Shown here piece after piece: positions 36,577 to 45,163 of a DNA stretch of 64,000 nt. Positions within the stretch are counted from its first letter, which is position 1; each line of letters opens with the position of its first letter. Position numbers and translations under genes: made by a program. The notes under the pieces were generated by a model. It was given only the letters and a program-made list of their open reading frames with translations. It was not told the origin of the DNA and searched no databases. The stretch is from Lachnoclostridium sp. UBA1175 (GTDB lineage: Bacteria > Bacillota > Clostridia > Lachnospirales > Lachnospiraceae), in NCBI GenBank assembly GCA_002311665.1, contig DBYX01000009.1, positions 62,001 to 126,000 of the forward strand, read 5' to 3'.

Positions 36577-37278
36577 CTATCTCATCGTCTCGTTGGTCCT
36601 GCGATCCGCGATCGTCTCCAACACGATGTCCGCGAGCGCCAGCAACGCCGTGAACGCATACACGCCCTCGCATATCTTCAGGATGATCTTGTCTCTGTTG
36701 AGATAATCCGCATCTCTCCACTGCTCGATGGCCCTTCGCATCGGTCTGAACAGCTCGCTTTGATCCTCGATACCGCCCATGCTCACAATGTAGAACACAC
36801 ATACCACGAGCGTCACGATACCGACGATGATCGCCGGTTTCTTCAGTGCCTTGACTCTGAGCGCGCGCACGGCAGCCACAATCGCAACGCCGACATAGAG
36901 CGTTCCCGTTAAAGCGTATAGAAAGAACTCGCTCATATTTTCCAGGGAGGAGGTCAACGTGACAAACACCGTCACCGCCGCTCCCGATTCTCCGGAAGCT
37001 CCGCCCGCGAGATCACTGAACACAAGCAGTCCGCATATAAGGATCGTCACGATCGCGCAGATATAGGTCGACTTCTTTTTGATCGCGATCGCCATCATCA
37101 GCAGACCGAAGGGGATCAGTACGAACCAATATCTCAGGAGCATATAGAACTCCCCGTCCTTTCGGAGATCCATATCCGTCGGCGCCCACGGATCAACGAT
37201 CGCGGACAGCGCGAAGAACAGATATCCGAGCAGACAGATGAATCTTCCGATCCAGTAGTACTCCTTCCTCTTTCTCAT
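36577..37278 (-). CDS. integral membrane protein in YtrA-type operon
   Basis: A 233-residue protein with six hydrophobic segments (about 10-28, 48-66, 70-88, 115-135, 147-166, 195-215). It lies 12 bases after the ABC ATPase gene and 9 bases before the exported protein gene. It does not show a recognisable permease signature, but its position makes it a candidate transport subunit. Function not assigned. Confidence 0.68.
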   Translation of the reverse strand: MRKRKEYYWIGRFICLLGYLFFALSAIVDPWAPTDMDLRKDGEFYMLLRYWFVLIPFGLLMMAIAIKKKSTYICAIVTILICGLLVFSDLAGGASGESGAAVTVFVTLTSSLENMSEFFLYALTGTLYVGVAIVAAVRALRVKALKKPAIIVGIVTLVVCVFYIVSMGGIEDQSELFRPMRRAIEQWRDADYLNRDKIILKICEGVYAFTALLALADIVLETIADRRTNETMR

Positions 37279-37290
37279 AGGAACCTCCTC

Positions 37291-38031
37291 TCAGTCCTTC
37301 TTCTCCCCTGTTATGATCTCCAGCGAACGGCTGACGCGATCCGGCTGGTAACCGTAAAGTTTCTTGACGTACTCAACCAAAGTCTCGCCGTTCTCCTCGA
37401 TCTCGGCAACGCTGCAGTCACCGACGATCTCTCCCTTGTGGATCATCACCGCGCGGTCGATAAACCCCTCCACCTCCTCAATCAGGTGCGTGGACAGGAT
37501 GATCGTCTCCGTGGGTTCCAGGATTCCCAGGAGCACCTTGTAGAAGTCCTCGCGGTTGAATATGTCATGCCCCACGAACGGCTCATCCAGGAATATGTAT
37601 TCCGCTCCCTGGCAGAGCGCCAGGATCACTTCGACCTGACTCTTCTGGCCCGTCGAGAGACTCTTGATCGGACGGTTCGTCGGCAGCTCGAAAAACTCCG
37701 TCAACCCGCGGAACCGGTCTCTTCTGAACTTCGGAAAATGCGCCTCGTAAAACTCCGCATGCTCCGCCGCCGTCATCTCCGGAAAGAAGCTGAACTCGCA
37801 CGTTCCGAAGGACAGGCGGTCAATGTTCTTCCGGTCGATCGGCTCCCCGTCCAGAAGGATCTGTCCCTTATGTCCGAGAAAACCGAGAATGCATTTCATC
37901 AGTGTTGTCTTGCCGGCACCGTTCTCGCCGAACAGACCGATGATCTCCCCCTGCCCGACGGACAGATTGATATTCTTCAGAGCTTCCACCTTGCCCCCGT
38001 AACTCTTGCTGACATTTTTCAACTCCACCAT
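37291..38031 (-). CDS. ABC transporter ATP-binding protein
   Basis: A 246-residue ATPase that powers a membrane exporter. GENGAGKTT is Walker A (about 36-44), SLSTGQKSQVEV carries the signature in the divergent STGQK form used by the YtrB/EcsA-like branch, YIFLDEPF is Walker B and STH the switch histidine. ATG at 38031 is chosen because GGAGG precedes it, overlapping the upstream gene by 13 bases; a far upstream start is unlikely. Partner permeases are probably the neighbouring membrane proteins. Confidence 0.9.
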   Translation of the reverse strand: MVELKNVSKSYGGKVEALKNINLSVGQGEIIGLFGENGAGKTTLMKCILGFLGHKGQILLDGEPIDRKNIDRLSFGTCEFSFFPEMTAAEHAEFYEAHFPKFRRDRFRGLTEFFELPTNRPIKSLSTGQKSQVEVILALCQGAEYIFLDEPFVGHDIFNREDFYKVLLGILEPTETIILSTHLIEEVEGFIDRAVMIHKGEIVGDCSVAEIEENGETLVEYVKKLYGYQPDRVSRSLEIITGEKKD

Positions 38032-38708
38032 ACGAGTGTCCTCCATACATTGAATGTAACCTTGTTCGGTAATCTTACCGGCATTGTTTCGCGAAAATAC
38101 AGCTTGTAGTAGACGACGGTGAGCACGACGCAGAGAATCACTGCCGCGATCAGTCCCACAAGGGGGATTGTCAGACATCTCCGATGCAATTCCCCGCCGT
38201 CGCGCAACCGTCTCATCACATATATGCTTCGCGTCGGCCGATAGAAGCTTCGATAGTTAATGATCACTGCGGCGATCGCAAGTGCCAGGCATACCGGCAG
38301 GAGCACATACACACCCCGCATCATAACGGAGAAATCCGTCGCTCTGTCGATCGTCAGGAGGATCACCGAGTAATCCTTCGGGAGTTCCCGGTCCAAGATC
38401 ACTTCCCTCCCGTCGATTTCCTTGTAACAGTAACCTGCTTCAACTTCGTCCAGGTAGATCACAAGTGAACTCAGATTGTAGTTGCCCCGGTATGTATCCA
38501 CCGGAACCCCTTTCTTCCGGACCTCAACCGTCCATTCGCACTCGCCGTCCTTGTCTTTGATGAGCCTGCCCATAAACAGTACGGCGCTGCTGAGTGCGAT
38601 AGCCGCAAGGAGAAGAATGATCACCCGGATCTGTGTCTTCCTCGCGCCCTCTCCCGCTTCTCCCATACCGGGTGCGGCGAACCAGCGCTCAAATATCCTC
38701 CTCTTCAT
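38019..38708 (-). CDS. membrane protein with extracytoplasmic loop, ABC operon
   Basis: A 229-residue protein with hydrophobic segments at about 26-46, 128-150 and 180-202 and a loop of ~80 residues between the first two, probably outside. It overlaps its neighbours on both sides (20 bases with the permease-like gene, 13 with the ATPase), so all are translated together. Family not recognised; a transporter subunit or regulator is plausible. Confidence 0.68.
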   Translation of the reverse strand: MKRRIFERWFAAPGMGEAGEGARKTQIRVIILLLAAIALSSAVLFMGRLIKDKDGECEWTVEVRKKGVPVDTYRGNYNLSSLVIYLDEVEAGYCYKEIDGREVILDRELPKDYSVILLTIDRATDFSVMMRGVYVLLPVCLALAIAAVIINYRSFYRPTRSIYVMRRLRDGGELHRRCLTIPLVGLIAAVILCVVLTVVYYKLYFRETMPVRLPNKVTFNVWRTLVWWS

Positions 38709-39414
38709 CCTCCGTCCTCTCTTTCCCGCTGTGCAGGCGCTTCACCGCCAGAACGATCGCGATCACCATCGACAAACCGGTGAAGAACGCGGTGATCAGG
38801 TTCCAGCCGACCATAAAGGAAACCGACGCCAGCACCAGCGCTATGATCCCTATTCCCCGGGACGCGCTGTCGCCCGTGTACATTGCGATACAGGCGCAGG
38901 CGACGCCGCCGCAGAGAATGCAGAACAAGCCGTGGAACAAAGCTGCTCCGTCCATCGGAATGATCCCGCGGAACAGTGAATTTCCGTAGATCGCGAACAC
39001 GACATCCTGCGAACCGCCCTGATTCAACTTCGATGCGTTGTGGATCAGTCCGGCCGATCCGAGCGTGATGATCTCAACCATCCAAAGCAGGAGCATATAC
39101 AGACTGCTCGCTACGGCCTCCCACACAAAGACCTTTCTCTCGGAGATCTGAAGTCTCGCCGTCAGGTATCTCTCCCGGCTTCTCCCGGACAGGATCCCGC
39201 TGCAGATCAGCGCCGTGAAAAATGATTCTGCGGCAAATACGATCGTAAACACGATGTTCGACCCGCCGGATTGGAAGGTCGGCGCCTCGCCGGGCATCAA
39301 CACCAGCACGTAGTACGCTCCTACGCCGAGTGCCGCCGTACACGCGAGTGTAATGAGCGTCCATTTCATCTTAAGTTTCAGCAGAAGTGCCAGAACAGAA
39401 AAGTTCTTTTGCAT
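38689..39414 (-). CDS. ABC-2-like membrane permease subunit
   Basis: A 241-residue protein with about six hydrophobic segments (13-35, 52-75, 98-120, 150-172, 178-198, 202-222). Between segments 2 and 3 is a charged cytoplasmic loop, SGRSRERYLTARLQISERK, like the coupling region of ABC-2 exporters. Directly after the GntR regulator and before the other ABC parts, it is the best candidate for the permease. Substrate unknown; YtrA-controlled systems elsewhere respond to cell-wall antibiotics. Confidence 0.72.
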   Translation of the reverse strand: MQKNFSVLALLLKLKMKWTLITLACTAALGVGAYYVLVLMPGEAPTFQSGGSNIVFTIVFAAESFFTALICSGILSGRSRERYLTARLQISERKVFVWEAVASSLYMLLLWMVEIITLGSAGLIHNASKLNQGGSQDVVFAIYGNSLFRGIIPMDGAALFHGLFCILCGGVACACIAMYTGDSASRGIGIIALVLASVSFMVGWNLITAFFTGLSMVIAIVLAVKRLHSGKERTEDEEEDI

Positions 39415-39437
39415 TGTTTCGTCCCTCCGTATCCCCT

Positions 39438-39836
39438 TTAATCGATGTCGTTTCGTTCGTTACCGTCGTCCCAGAACTGCGAGATCAGCCGTATTGCCTC
39501 GTCCCTGCTGATCCCCATTTGCCGCAGCGATCCCGTGATGCTCCGGATGTCCTCCCGAAGCAGATCCTCGCGCAGCTTCGCGATCTTATCCTCGCTCAGC
39601 TTCATAACACTTTTCGCCCCCGTTTGTGATTCGATCAAGTCCTCGTCCTCCAGCAACCGGAATGCCTTCTGCACCGTGTTCGGGTTGATCCCCAGAAGCG
39701 CCGAAAGCACTCGCCTCGACGGCAGTTCGTCACCGTCAAGGATCGTTCCCGCGACCGCTCCGCGCTTAATGTACAGAAGAATCTGAAGATAAATCGGAGT
39801 TCCGTCACTTGATCGGAATGTGTCAAATGATATCAT
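39438..39836 (-). CDS. GntR-family regulator, YtrA subfamily
   Basis: A 132-residue repressor with an N-terminal winged helix-turn-helix (PIYLQILLYIKRGAVAGTI, DELPSRRVLSALLGINPNTVQKAF) and a short C-terminal helical dimerisation part, diagnostic of the YtrA branch, which lacks a large ligand domain. It is first in a six-gene operon containing ABC transporter parts, the usual YtrA arrangement. Two inverted repeats at its promoter (39986-40034) are likely operators, so the operon should be autorepressed and induced by an unknown signal. Confidence 0.92.
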   Translation of the reverse strand: MISFDTFRSSDGTPIYLQILLYIKRGAVAGTILDGDELPSRRVLSALLGINPNTVQKAFRLLEDEDLIESQTGAKSVMKLSEDKIAKLREDLLREDIRSITGSLRQMGISRDEAIRLISQFWDDGNERNDID

Positions 39837-39985
39837 CTTCTATACCATATCCTTCCGCCCTCTCGGGCTGCTCCGCCCCGCTTTCTTATGCGGGCTCTCC
39901 TTCCCCGGAAGCGCTGCCGCCGTGTCCGATGACCCCCGGCAGGCATACCACGCTTCCCGCGTCCCGGGCTCCCCCTTAACCCGAA

Positions 39986-40034
39986 CCGTATTAGTCGTGT
40001 AATACGGTTGACTGTATTATACGACTAGTACAGT
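39986..40034. promoter_or_regulatory. tandem inverted-repeat operators for GntR/YtrA regulator
   Basis: Site 1 is CCGTATTA-N6-TAATACGG (39986-40007), perfect. Site 2 is ACTGTATTA-N6-TAGTACAGT (40011-40034) with one mismatch. Both share the TATTA-N6-TARTA core, and centres lie 26 bases apart. Site 2 lies between -35 and -10 and covers the -10; site 1 sits at and just after the start of transcription. YtrA-type regulators bind inverted repeats of this kind. Confidence 0.82.
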
Positions 40035-40044
40035 TGTGTGTCAA
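40016..40044 (-). promoter_or_regulatory. consensus promoter of GntR/ABC operon
   Basis: TTGACA (40044-40039), 17-base spacer, TATAAT (40021-40016): a full match to the consensus. Such strength fits tight repression. The remaining 39837-40166 gap is a ~170-base leader plus the terminator of the next gene. Confidence 0.92.
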
Positions 40045-40119
40045 TACCATTTTCGTATTTTTTTGAATTTATTTTTCGGGACATCGAACCCCCTGTACAC
40101 AATGCCCGGAAAAGCACAC

Positions 40120-40155
40120 AAAAAGAGCCGTCCGGCTTGCACCGTTCGGCTCTTC
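40120..40155 (-). terminator. terminator after Ig/LRR protein gene
   Basis: AGAGCCG and CGGCTCT (40124-40130, 40147-40153) with an inner CGG/CCG helix, followed by TTTTTG on the minus strand. Confidence 0.85.
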
Positions 40156-40166
40156 GTATGTCTGTT

Positions 40167-41969
40167 TTAACCCTGCGCCGCACTTCCGTCCATATAGATC
40201 TGAACATCGCCTTCGCAGTATATGGATTCCACTATACTGTCAACCCAGAGCTCCTCGAGTTTCCAGAGACTGTCAAAACGCAGTTCCGTGATATTGTTGT
40301 GCGTGCATTTGATGATCCGAAGCACATGGTTCTCACCGGGCTCGATATCACGCAGAAGATTGTCCGTGCAGTAGAGCTGCTCCAGCGTCAGCACCTGATC
40401 GATGAAAAGGTTTGTGAGATCGTTAAAACTGCAGTCAAGGTACGTGAGCGCAGTGTTCTCGTTGAGGTTCAGCACCTCGAGGTGATTTTGCGAACAATCC
40501 AGGAATGTCAGCTTCTTGTTGTTTGTGACATCCATATCCGCCAGGCTGTTGTTGCTGCACCGAAGTTCCCTGAGTTCCGTGAATACGCCGATCCCGTCGA
40601 GGTCACCGATGTTCAGCCCGTCGATATCGATCGCCGTCACCGCCGAGATTTCCGAATTGCTTAGATAACCGTCCCCGTTGCAGTCGAGATACGATACATA
40701 CTCGCAGAAATCGCAGTCCGGGAAGTAGTTCTCGTCGATCGGGATTCCCATTTCCTCCACGGTGAGGTCCGCCGGCTGCGTCGTCGTCTTCTTTCCGTTG
40801 GCATCCGTGATGACGCAGCGGAACTGATAACCGTTGTGACCCATTCTCACGGTCAGTGTAAAATCCGCCCTTTTCGCGCTTGCGGAGGTGGAATTCTTCC
40901 AGTCACCGTTCGGGTTCTTCGTCTGCCATTGATAGGAAAGCGGTCCGACGCCTTCCGCTTCCACGGAAAATGTCGCGCTGTCGCCCTCGATCACCGTGAG
41001 TGCCTCGGTCTGGCTTATGATGCCAGGTCTTACGCTCAGCGTGACCGCCTCGGATGTCTTGCTTCCCTTGCTGTCCTTCACGACGCAACGCACCTGAAAC
41101 CCGTTGTGGCCGGTCTGCGCAGTGATCGTGAATTTTGCCTTCTTCGCACTCGCGGAGGAAGAGTTCTTCCACGAGCCGTTCGGGCTCTTGGTCTGCCACT
41201 GGTACGAGATCGTCCCGGTGCCGGTCGCGGCGATCGTAAAATTCGCCTGGCCGCCCACGGGCACAGTCGTCGCCTTGGGCTGTTTTGTGATGTTGATCCC
41301 CGAGGCCTCGGCCACCGTCAGCTTAGCACCCTCGGAGTTTGCTTTGTTGCCGTTGCCGTCCGTCACGACGCAGCGGAACTGATAGCCGTTGTGCCCGGAC
41401 TGAACGGTGATGGACAGCGTCGCAGTCTTCGCACCCGCCGCCGAGGAATTCTTCCAGTCCCCGGACGGGCTCTTTGACTGCCACTGGTAGGAAAACGGCG
41501 ATTTGCCGTTCACTGTTACGGAAAATTCGGCCTTCTCCCCGATGCCGGCGGTCTTGTCCCTCGGCTGGTCGGTAAATGCCGCCGTCACGGTCAGTTTCAC
41601 CCCTTCGGTCGTCACCGAGCTTCCGCCCTCATCCTTCACGATGCAGCGGAACATAAATCCGTTGTGGCCCGCCTGGGCCGTCAGCGTAAAATTGGCCGTC
41701 TTGGCGCTCGCGGAAGGACTGTTCTTCCATTCTCCCGACGGGCTCTTCGTCTGCCACTGGTAGGTGAGTTTCCCGGTTCCGGTCGCCTTCACGGAGAACT
41801 TCACCTGCTCCCCCACGGCTACCGTCTTCGACTCCGGCGTGGCGGAGATCGTCACCTTGGCATGGATGCCCGGGATCGCTCCCATACGGGCAGTCGCTGC
41901 CATGCCGACCGTCACCAGCGAAAGTGCCGCGGTCAGCGCGCACAGAAGCGCAACTATGCTCTTTTTCAT
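40167..41969 (-). CDS. secreted protein with four Ig-like repeats, EF-hand-like segment and LRRs
   Basis: A 600-residue exported protein: signal peptide 1-~25 (ending GMAATA), four ~90-residue Ig-like repeats (about 38-410), each with a YQWQ strand, a GxWKNS loop and a closing GHNG(F/Y)xxRC(V/I)V strand, then LDCNGDGYLSNSEI, a calcium-loop (EF-hand/dockerin-like) segment, and about five leucine-rich repeats (LRELRCSNNSL, LTFLDCSQNHL, LTYLDCSFNDL). No sortase motif or TM tail. Likely a surface-binding or adhesin-type protein. It lies 21 bases after an alpha-oxoamine synthase gene. Confidence 0.85.
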   Translation of the reverse strand: MKKSIVALLCALTAALSLVTVGMAATARMGAIPGIHAKVTISATPESKTVAVGEQVKFSVKATGTGKLTYQWQTKSPSGEWKNSPSASAKTANFTLTAQAGHNGFMFRCIVKDEGGSSVTTEGVKLTVTAAFTDQPRDKTAGIGEKAEFSVTVNGKSPFSYQWQSKSPSGDWKNSSAAGAKTATLSITVQSGHNGYQFRCVVTDGNGNKANSEGAKLTVAEASGINITKQPKATTVPVGGQANFTIAATGTGTISYQWQTKSPNGSWKNSSSASAKKAKFTITAQTGHNGFQVRCVVKDSKGSKTSEAVTLSVRPGIISQTEALTVIEGDSATFSVEAEGVGPLSYQWQTKNPNGDWKNSTSASAKRADFTLTVRMGHNGYQFRCVITDANGKKTTTQPADLTVEEMGIPIDENYFPDCDFCEYVSYLDCNGDGYLSNSEISAVTAIDIDGLNIGDLDGIGVFTELRELRCSNNSLADMDVTNNKKLTFLDCSQNHLEVLNLNENTALTYLDCSFNDLTNLFIDQVLTLEQLYCTDNLLRDIEPGENHVLRIIKCTHNNITELRFDSLWKLEELWVDSIVESIYCEGDVQIYMDGSAAQG

Positions 41970-41990
41970 CTTTTTCCTCTTTTGTACGTT

Positions 41991-43178
41991 TTATTGCAAC
42001 ACGGCAGGCTTGCTGAGGACATCCGCGATAATGTCCACCGCCTCATCGACCAGCGCCTCGGTGTGCGAAGCCATATAGCTGGTGCGCAGCAGGCACTCGG
42101 TCGGAGCCGTCGCCGGCGGAAGCACCGGGTTGACGTAAACGCCGGCCTCGTAGAGCTGCTTCGCGCGGATCAGTGTCGTGTCGGTATCATATGTGTAGAT
42201 CGGAATGATCGGTGTGTCGCTCATACGGATGCGGATGCCTCTGTCGAGGAGGCCCTTGCGCGCACGTGCGGAGATTGCCTGAAGTTTCTTCGGAAGCGAG
42301 GGATCTCTCTCGAGGATCCGGAGCGCCGTCAATGCAACCGCGCAGCTCGCCGGCGTGATGGACGCCGAGAAGATGAACGGGCGGGAGTTGTGCCTCACGT
42401 AGTTCGCCACTCTTTCGTTTGTCGCCATATATCCGCCGAGGGACGCGAGGGATTTGGAAAACGTTCCCATATAGATGTCGACCTCGTCCTCGAGCCCGAA
42501 ATAGCTCGCCGTTCCGCGGCCGCCCTCGCCGATCACACCGAGGCCGTGCGCATCGTCGACCATAACGCGCGCGTTGTACTTCTTCGCAAGCGCCACGATC
42601 TCCGGAAGCTTGGCGATGTCACCGCCCATGCTGAACACACCGTCGGTCACGATCAGGCAGCCCGCCGTCTCCGGCACCTTCTTGAGTTGCGCCTCGAGGT
42701 CCTCCATATCGGCGTGGTGATACCTAAGCATCGTGCCGTAGCTCAGCTTGCAGCCGTCGTAGATGCTCGCGTGGTTCTCGCGGTCGCAGATGACATAGTC
42801 GTGTCTTCCGACGACAGCGCTGATGATTCCCAGGTTCGACTGGAAGCCCGTGGAAAATGTCACCACGCTCTCCTTGCGCAGGAAGCTTGCCAGTTCCTTC
42901 TCAAGCTCCAGATGAAGCTCCAGGGTTCCGTTCAAGAAACGCGATCCCGAGCAGCCGGAGCCGTATTTTTCGAAAGCCTTGATCCCGGCCTCCACAACCT
43001 CCGGATGCGTCGTCAGTCCGAGGTAGTTGTTCGAGCCGAGCATAATGCGCCGCTTGCCTTCCATGATGACTTCCACATCCTGGCGGCTCTCAAGCGCATG
43101 AAAATATGGGTAAACCCCCATCGCCTTTACTTCTTCAACTTTTGTGAATTTTTCGCACTTTTCAAACAGATCATTCAT
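41991..43178 (-). CDS. alpha-oxoamine synthase (serine palmitoyltransferase/Kbl/BioF-like)
   Basis: PLP enzyme condensing an amino acid with an acyl-CoA. The 395-residue protein has GSNNYLGL, YGSGCSGSRFLNGTLELH, DDAHGLGV and the Schiff-base lysine in MGTFSKSLASLGG. Several stretches (VYPYFHALES, RHNSRPFIFSAS, YVNPVLPPATAP) resemble, from memory, bacterial serine palmitoyltransferase more than Kbl or BioF, which use other residues there. No biotin or threonine-degradation genes are nearby. Start at 43178 is followed by MNDLFEKCEK; its site (TAAGG) is weak. Exact substrate unproven. Confidence 0.85.
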   Translation of the reverse strand: MNDLFEKCEKFTKVEEVKAMGVYPYFHALESRQDVEVIMEGKRRIMLGSNNYLGLTTHPEVVEAGIKAFEKYGSGCSGSRFLNGTLELHLELEKELASFLRKESVVTFSTGFQSNLGIISAVVGRHDYVICDRENHASIYDGCKLSYGTMLRYHHADMEDLEAQLKKVPETAGCLIVTDGVFSMGGDIAKLPEIVALAKKYNARVMVDDAHGLGVIGEGGRGTASYFGLEDEVDIYMGTFSKSLASLGGYMATNERVANYVRHNSRPFIFSASITPASCAVALTALRILERDPSLPKKLQAISARARKGLLDRGIRIRMSDTPIIPIYTYDTDTTLIRAKQLYEAGVYVNPVLPPATAPTECLLRTSYMASHTEALVDEAVDIIADVLSKPAVLQ

Positions 43179-43254
43179 ATTCGCCTTACCACACCTTCCC
43201 ACATAATTATTCACCTGCCCTATTCCCGGCAGGCGTCCCAAAACACACTAACTC

Positions 43255-43283
43255 ATTGTACCTTAAACAAGGGCAATTGGCAA
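43255..43283 (-). promoter_or_regulatory. promoter of oxoamine synthase operon
   Basis: TTGCCA (43283-43278) and TACAAT (43260-43255) are 17 bases apart. Confidence 0.7.
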
Positions 43284-43322
43284 GCAAAACACGCGATATA
43301 ACTGTAAATATACTGTAAACAC

Positions 43323-43353
43323 AAAAAGAAAGGACCGGTCGCCCGATCCTTTC
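43323..43353 (-). terminator. terminator after hydA
   Basis: GAAAGGACCGG and CCGATCCTTTC (43328-43338, 43343-43353) pair with one G-A mismatch, followed by TTTTTG on the minus strand. Confidence 0.88.
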
Positions 43354-43382
43354 TTCGATCATACTTCGTATGGAATTATTAA

Positions 43383-45149
43383 TCAGCCGTTGATGCTTCT
43401 CTTCACATAGTGCGTGTGAAGGATCTCGTGTGCCTTGTGGCTGCCGAACTCACCGAAGAACTCCTCGTAAACCTTCTTGATGGAAGGATTCTCGTGGGAC
43501 TTGCGAAGCGTCTTAGCCGCATCGTTGTCGTAGAGAGCCTTCGCACGGAGACCGCGTACATCCACGAAGTTGCGAACCTCGGAGTCAACGAGAGGCTGGC
43601 CGCCGCCGTTGATGCAGCCGCCCGGGCAAGCCATGATCTCGATGAAGGTATAAGGCGAGGTGCCTGCCTTGATCTGATCCATGATGATGCGTGCGTTAGC
43701 GAGCGAGGATGCAACAGCAACCTTAACCTCAAGACCGCCTACATTGTAGGTAGCCTCCTTGATACCCTGCATACCGCGGACTTCCTTGAAGTCAACAGCG
43801 GTGAGCTCCTCACCGGTGATAACCTCAACTGCGGTACGGAGAGCTGCCTCCATAACACCGCCGGTAGCGCCGAAGATAACTGCAGCACCGGTGGACTCAC
43901 CGAGCGGATCATCGAACTCACCGTCCGGAAGAGCTGCGAAGTCGATATCGTTTCTCTTGATCATACGAGCAAGCTCGCGGGTCGTGATGGAGATATCAAC
44001 ATCCGGGATTCCCGGAACGGCGCTCTGGTCTCTCGTAACCTCGAACTTCTTCGCGGTACAAGGCATAACACCGACGCATACGATCTTCGCGGGATCGATG
44101 CCCATCTTCTGTGCGTAGTAGGTCTTCACGGTAGCACCGAACATCTGCTGAGGAGACTTGCAGCTCGAGAGATGTGCGATCTGCTCCGGATAGTAGGTCT
44201 CGCAGAACTTCACCCAGCCGGGCGAGCAGGACGTGATCATCGGCAGAACGCCGCCGTTCTTCACGCGCTCAACAAGCTCGGTAGCTTCCTCAACAATCGT
44301 GAGGTCTGCTGCGAAATCGGTATCGAATACCTTGTCAAAGCCGAGTGCACGGAGTGCGGTAGCAAGCTTGCCCTCAACATCCGTTCCGATCGGCATACCG
44401 AACTCCTCACCGAGCGTAGCACGCACGGACGGAGCAGGCTGTACAACGACGATCTTCTCGGGATCGGCAAGAGCTTCCTCAACCTTGTAGGTGTCATCCT
44501 TCTCATAGAGAGCACCGGTAGGACATGCAACGATACACTGACCGCAATGTACGCAGCTCGTCTCAGCCAGGCCCATATCAAATGCGCTGCCGATGCAGGA
44601 CGCGAAACCACGGTTGTTCGGTCCGATCACGGCGATTCCCTGAACCTTCTCGCAGGCGCCCACGCAGCGACGGCAGAGAACGCACTTGTTGTTGTCGCGT
44701 ACCATATGTACGGCCGACGTATCCTTCTCATACTCGGGACGGAAGCCCTCGTACAGCTTCTCATCCTCAACGCCGAGCTCGTTGCAGAGCTTCTGGAGCT
44801 CGCATTTGCCGCTGCGCACGCAGGACAGACACTTGCGGTCGTGCGTGGAGAGGATAAGCTGAAGCGTCTTTCTTCTGGAATCCAGAACCTTCGCGCTGTT
44901 CGTCTTGATCTCTGCACCCTCGTCGGAAGCAGCAAGAGGATACATGCAGGCAGCTACCAGTCCGCGAGCCTTGGTGGACTCGACAAGACAGATACGGCAG
45001 TCGCCGACTTCGTTCGTGTCACGAAGGAAGCACAGGGTCGGAATCTTAACTCCCGCCTTATGGGCAGCGTCGAGGATCGTCGTTCCTTCCGGAACCGATA
45101 CCGGGATTCCGTTAATTTTCACATTAACCATCTTAATTTCATCTGCCAT
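43383..45149 (-). CDS. hydA: [FeFe]-hydrogenase catalytic subunit
   Basis: Reduces protons to H2 in the HydABC complex. The 588-residue protein has an N-terminal [2Fe-2S] domain, a His-ligated cluster (HDRKCLSCVRSGKCELQ), two [4Fe-4S] ferredoxin motifs (CVLCRRCVGACE, CVHCGQCIVACP) and the H-cluster motifs TSCSPGW, MPCTAKKFE and MACPGGCINGGGQP. This modular form with HydB and HydC matches trimeric NAD-linked, electron-bifurcating hydrogenases. It lies 14 bases after hydB and ends the operon. Maturases HydEFG are not in the window. Confidence 0.96.
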   Translation of the reverse strand: MADEIKMVNVKINGIPVSVPEGTTILDAAHKAGVKIPTLCFLRDTNEVGDCRICLVESTKARGLVAACMYPLAASDEGAEIKTNSAKVLDSRRKTLQLILSTHDRKCLSCVRSGKCELQKLCNELGVEDEKLYEGFRPEYEKDTSAVHMVRDNNKCVLCRRCVGACEKVQGIAVIGPNNRGFASCIGSAFDMGLAETSCVHCGQCIVACPTGALYEKDDTYKVEEALADPEKIVVVQPAPSVRATLGEEFGMPIGTDVEGKLATALRALGFDKVFDTDFAADLTIVEEATELVERVKNGGVLPMITSCSPGWVKFCETYYPEQIAHLSSCKSPQQMFGATVKTYYAQKMGIDPAKIVCVGVMPCTAKKFEVTRDQSAVPGIPDVDISITTRELARMIKRNDIDFAALPDGEFDDPLGESTGAAVIFGATGGVMEAALRTAVEVITGEELTAVDFKEVRGMQGIKEATYNVGGLEVKVAVASSLANARIIMDQIKAGTSPYTFIEIMACPGGCINGGGQPLVDSEVRNFVDVRGLRAKALYDNDAAKTLRKSHENPSIKKVYEEFFGEFGSHKAHEILHTHYVKRSING

Positions 45150-45163
45150 AGTTGTTTCCTTCC

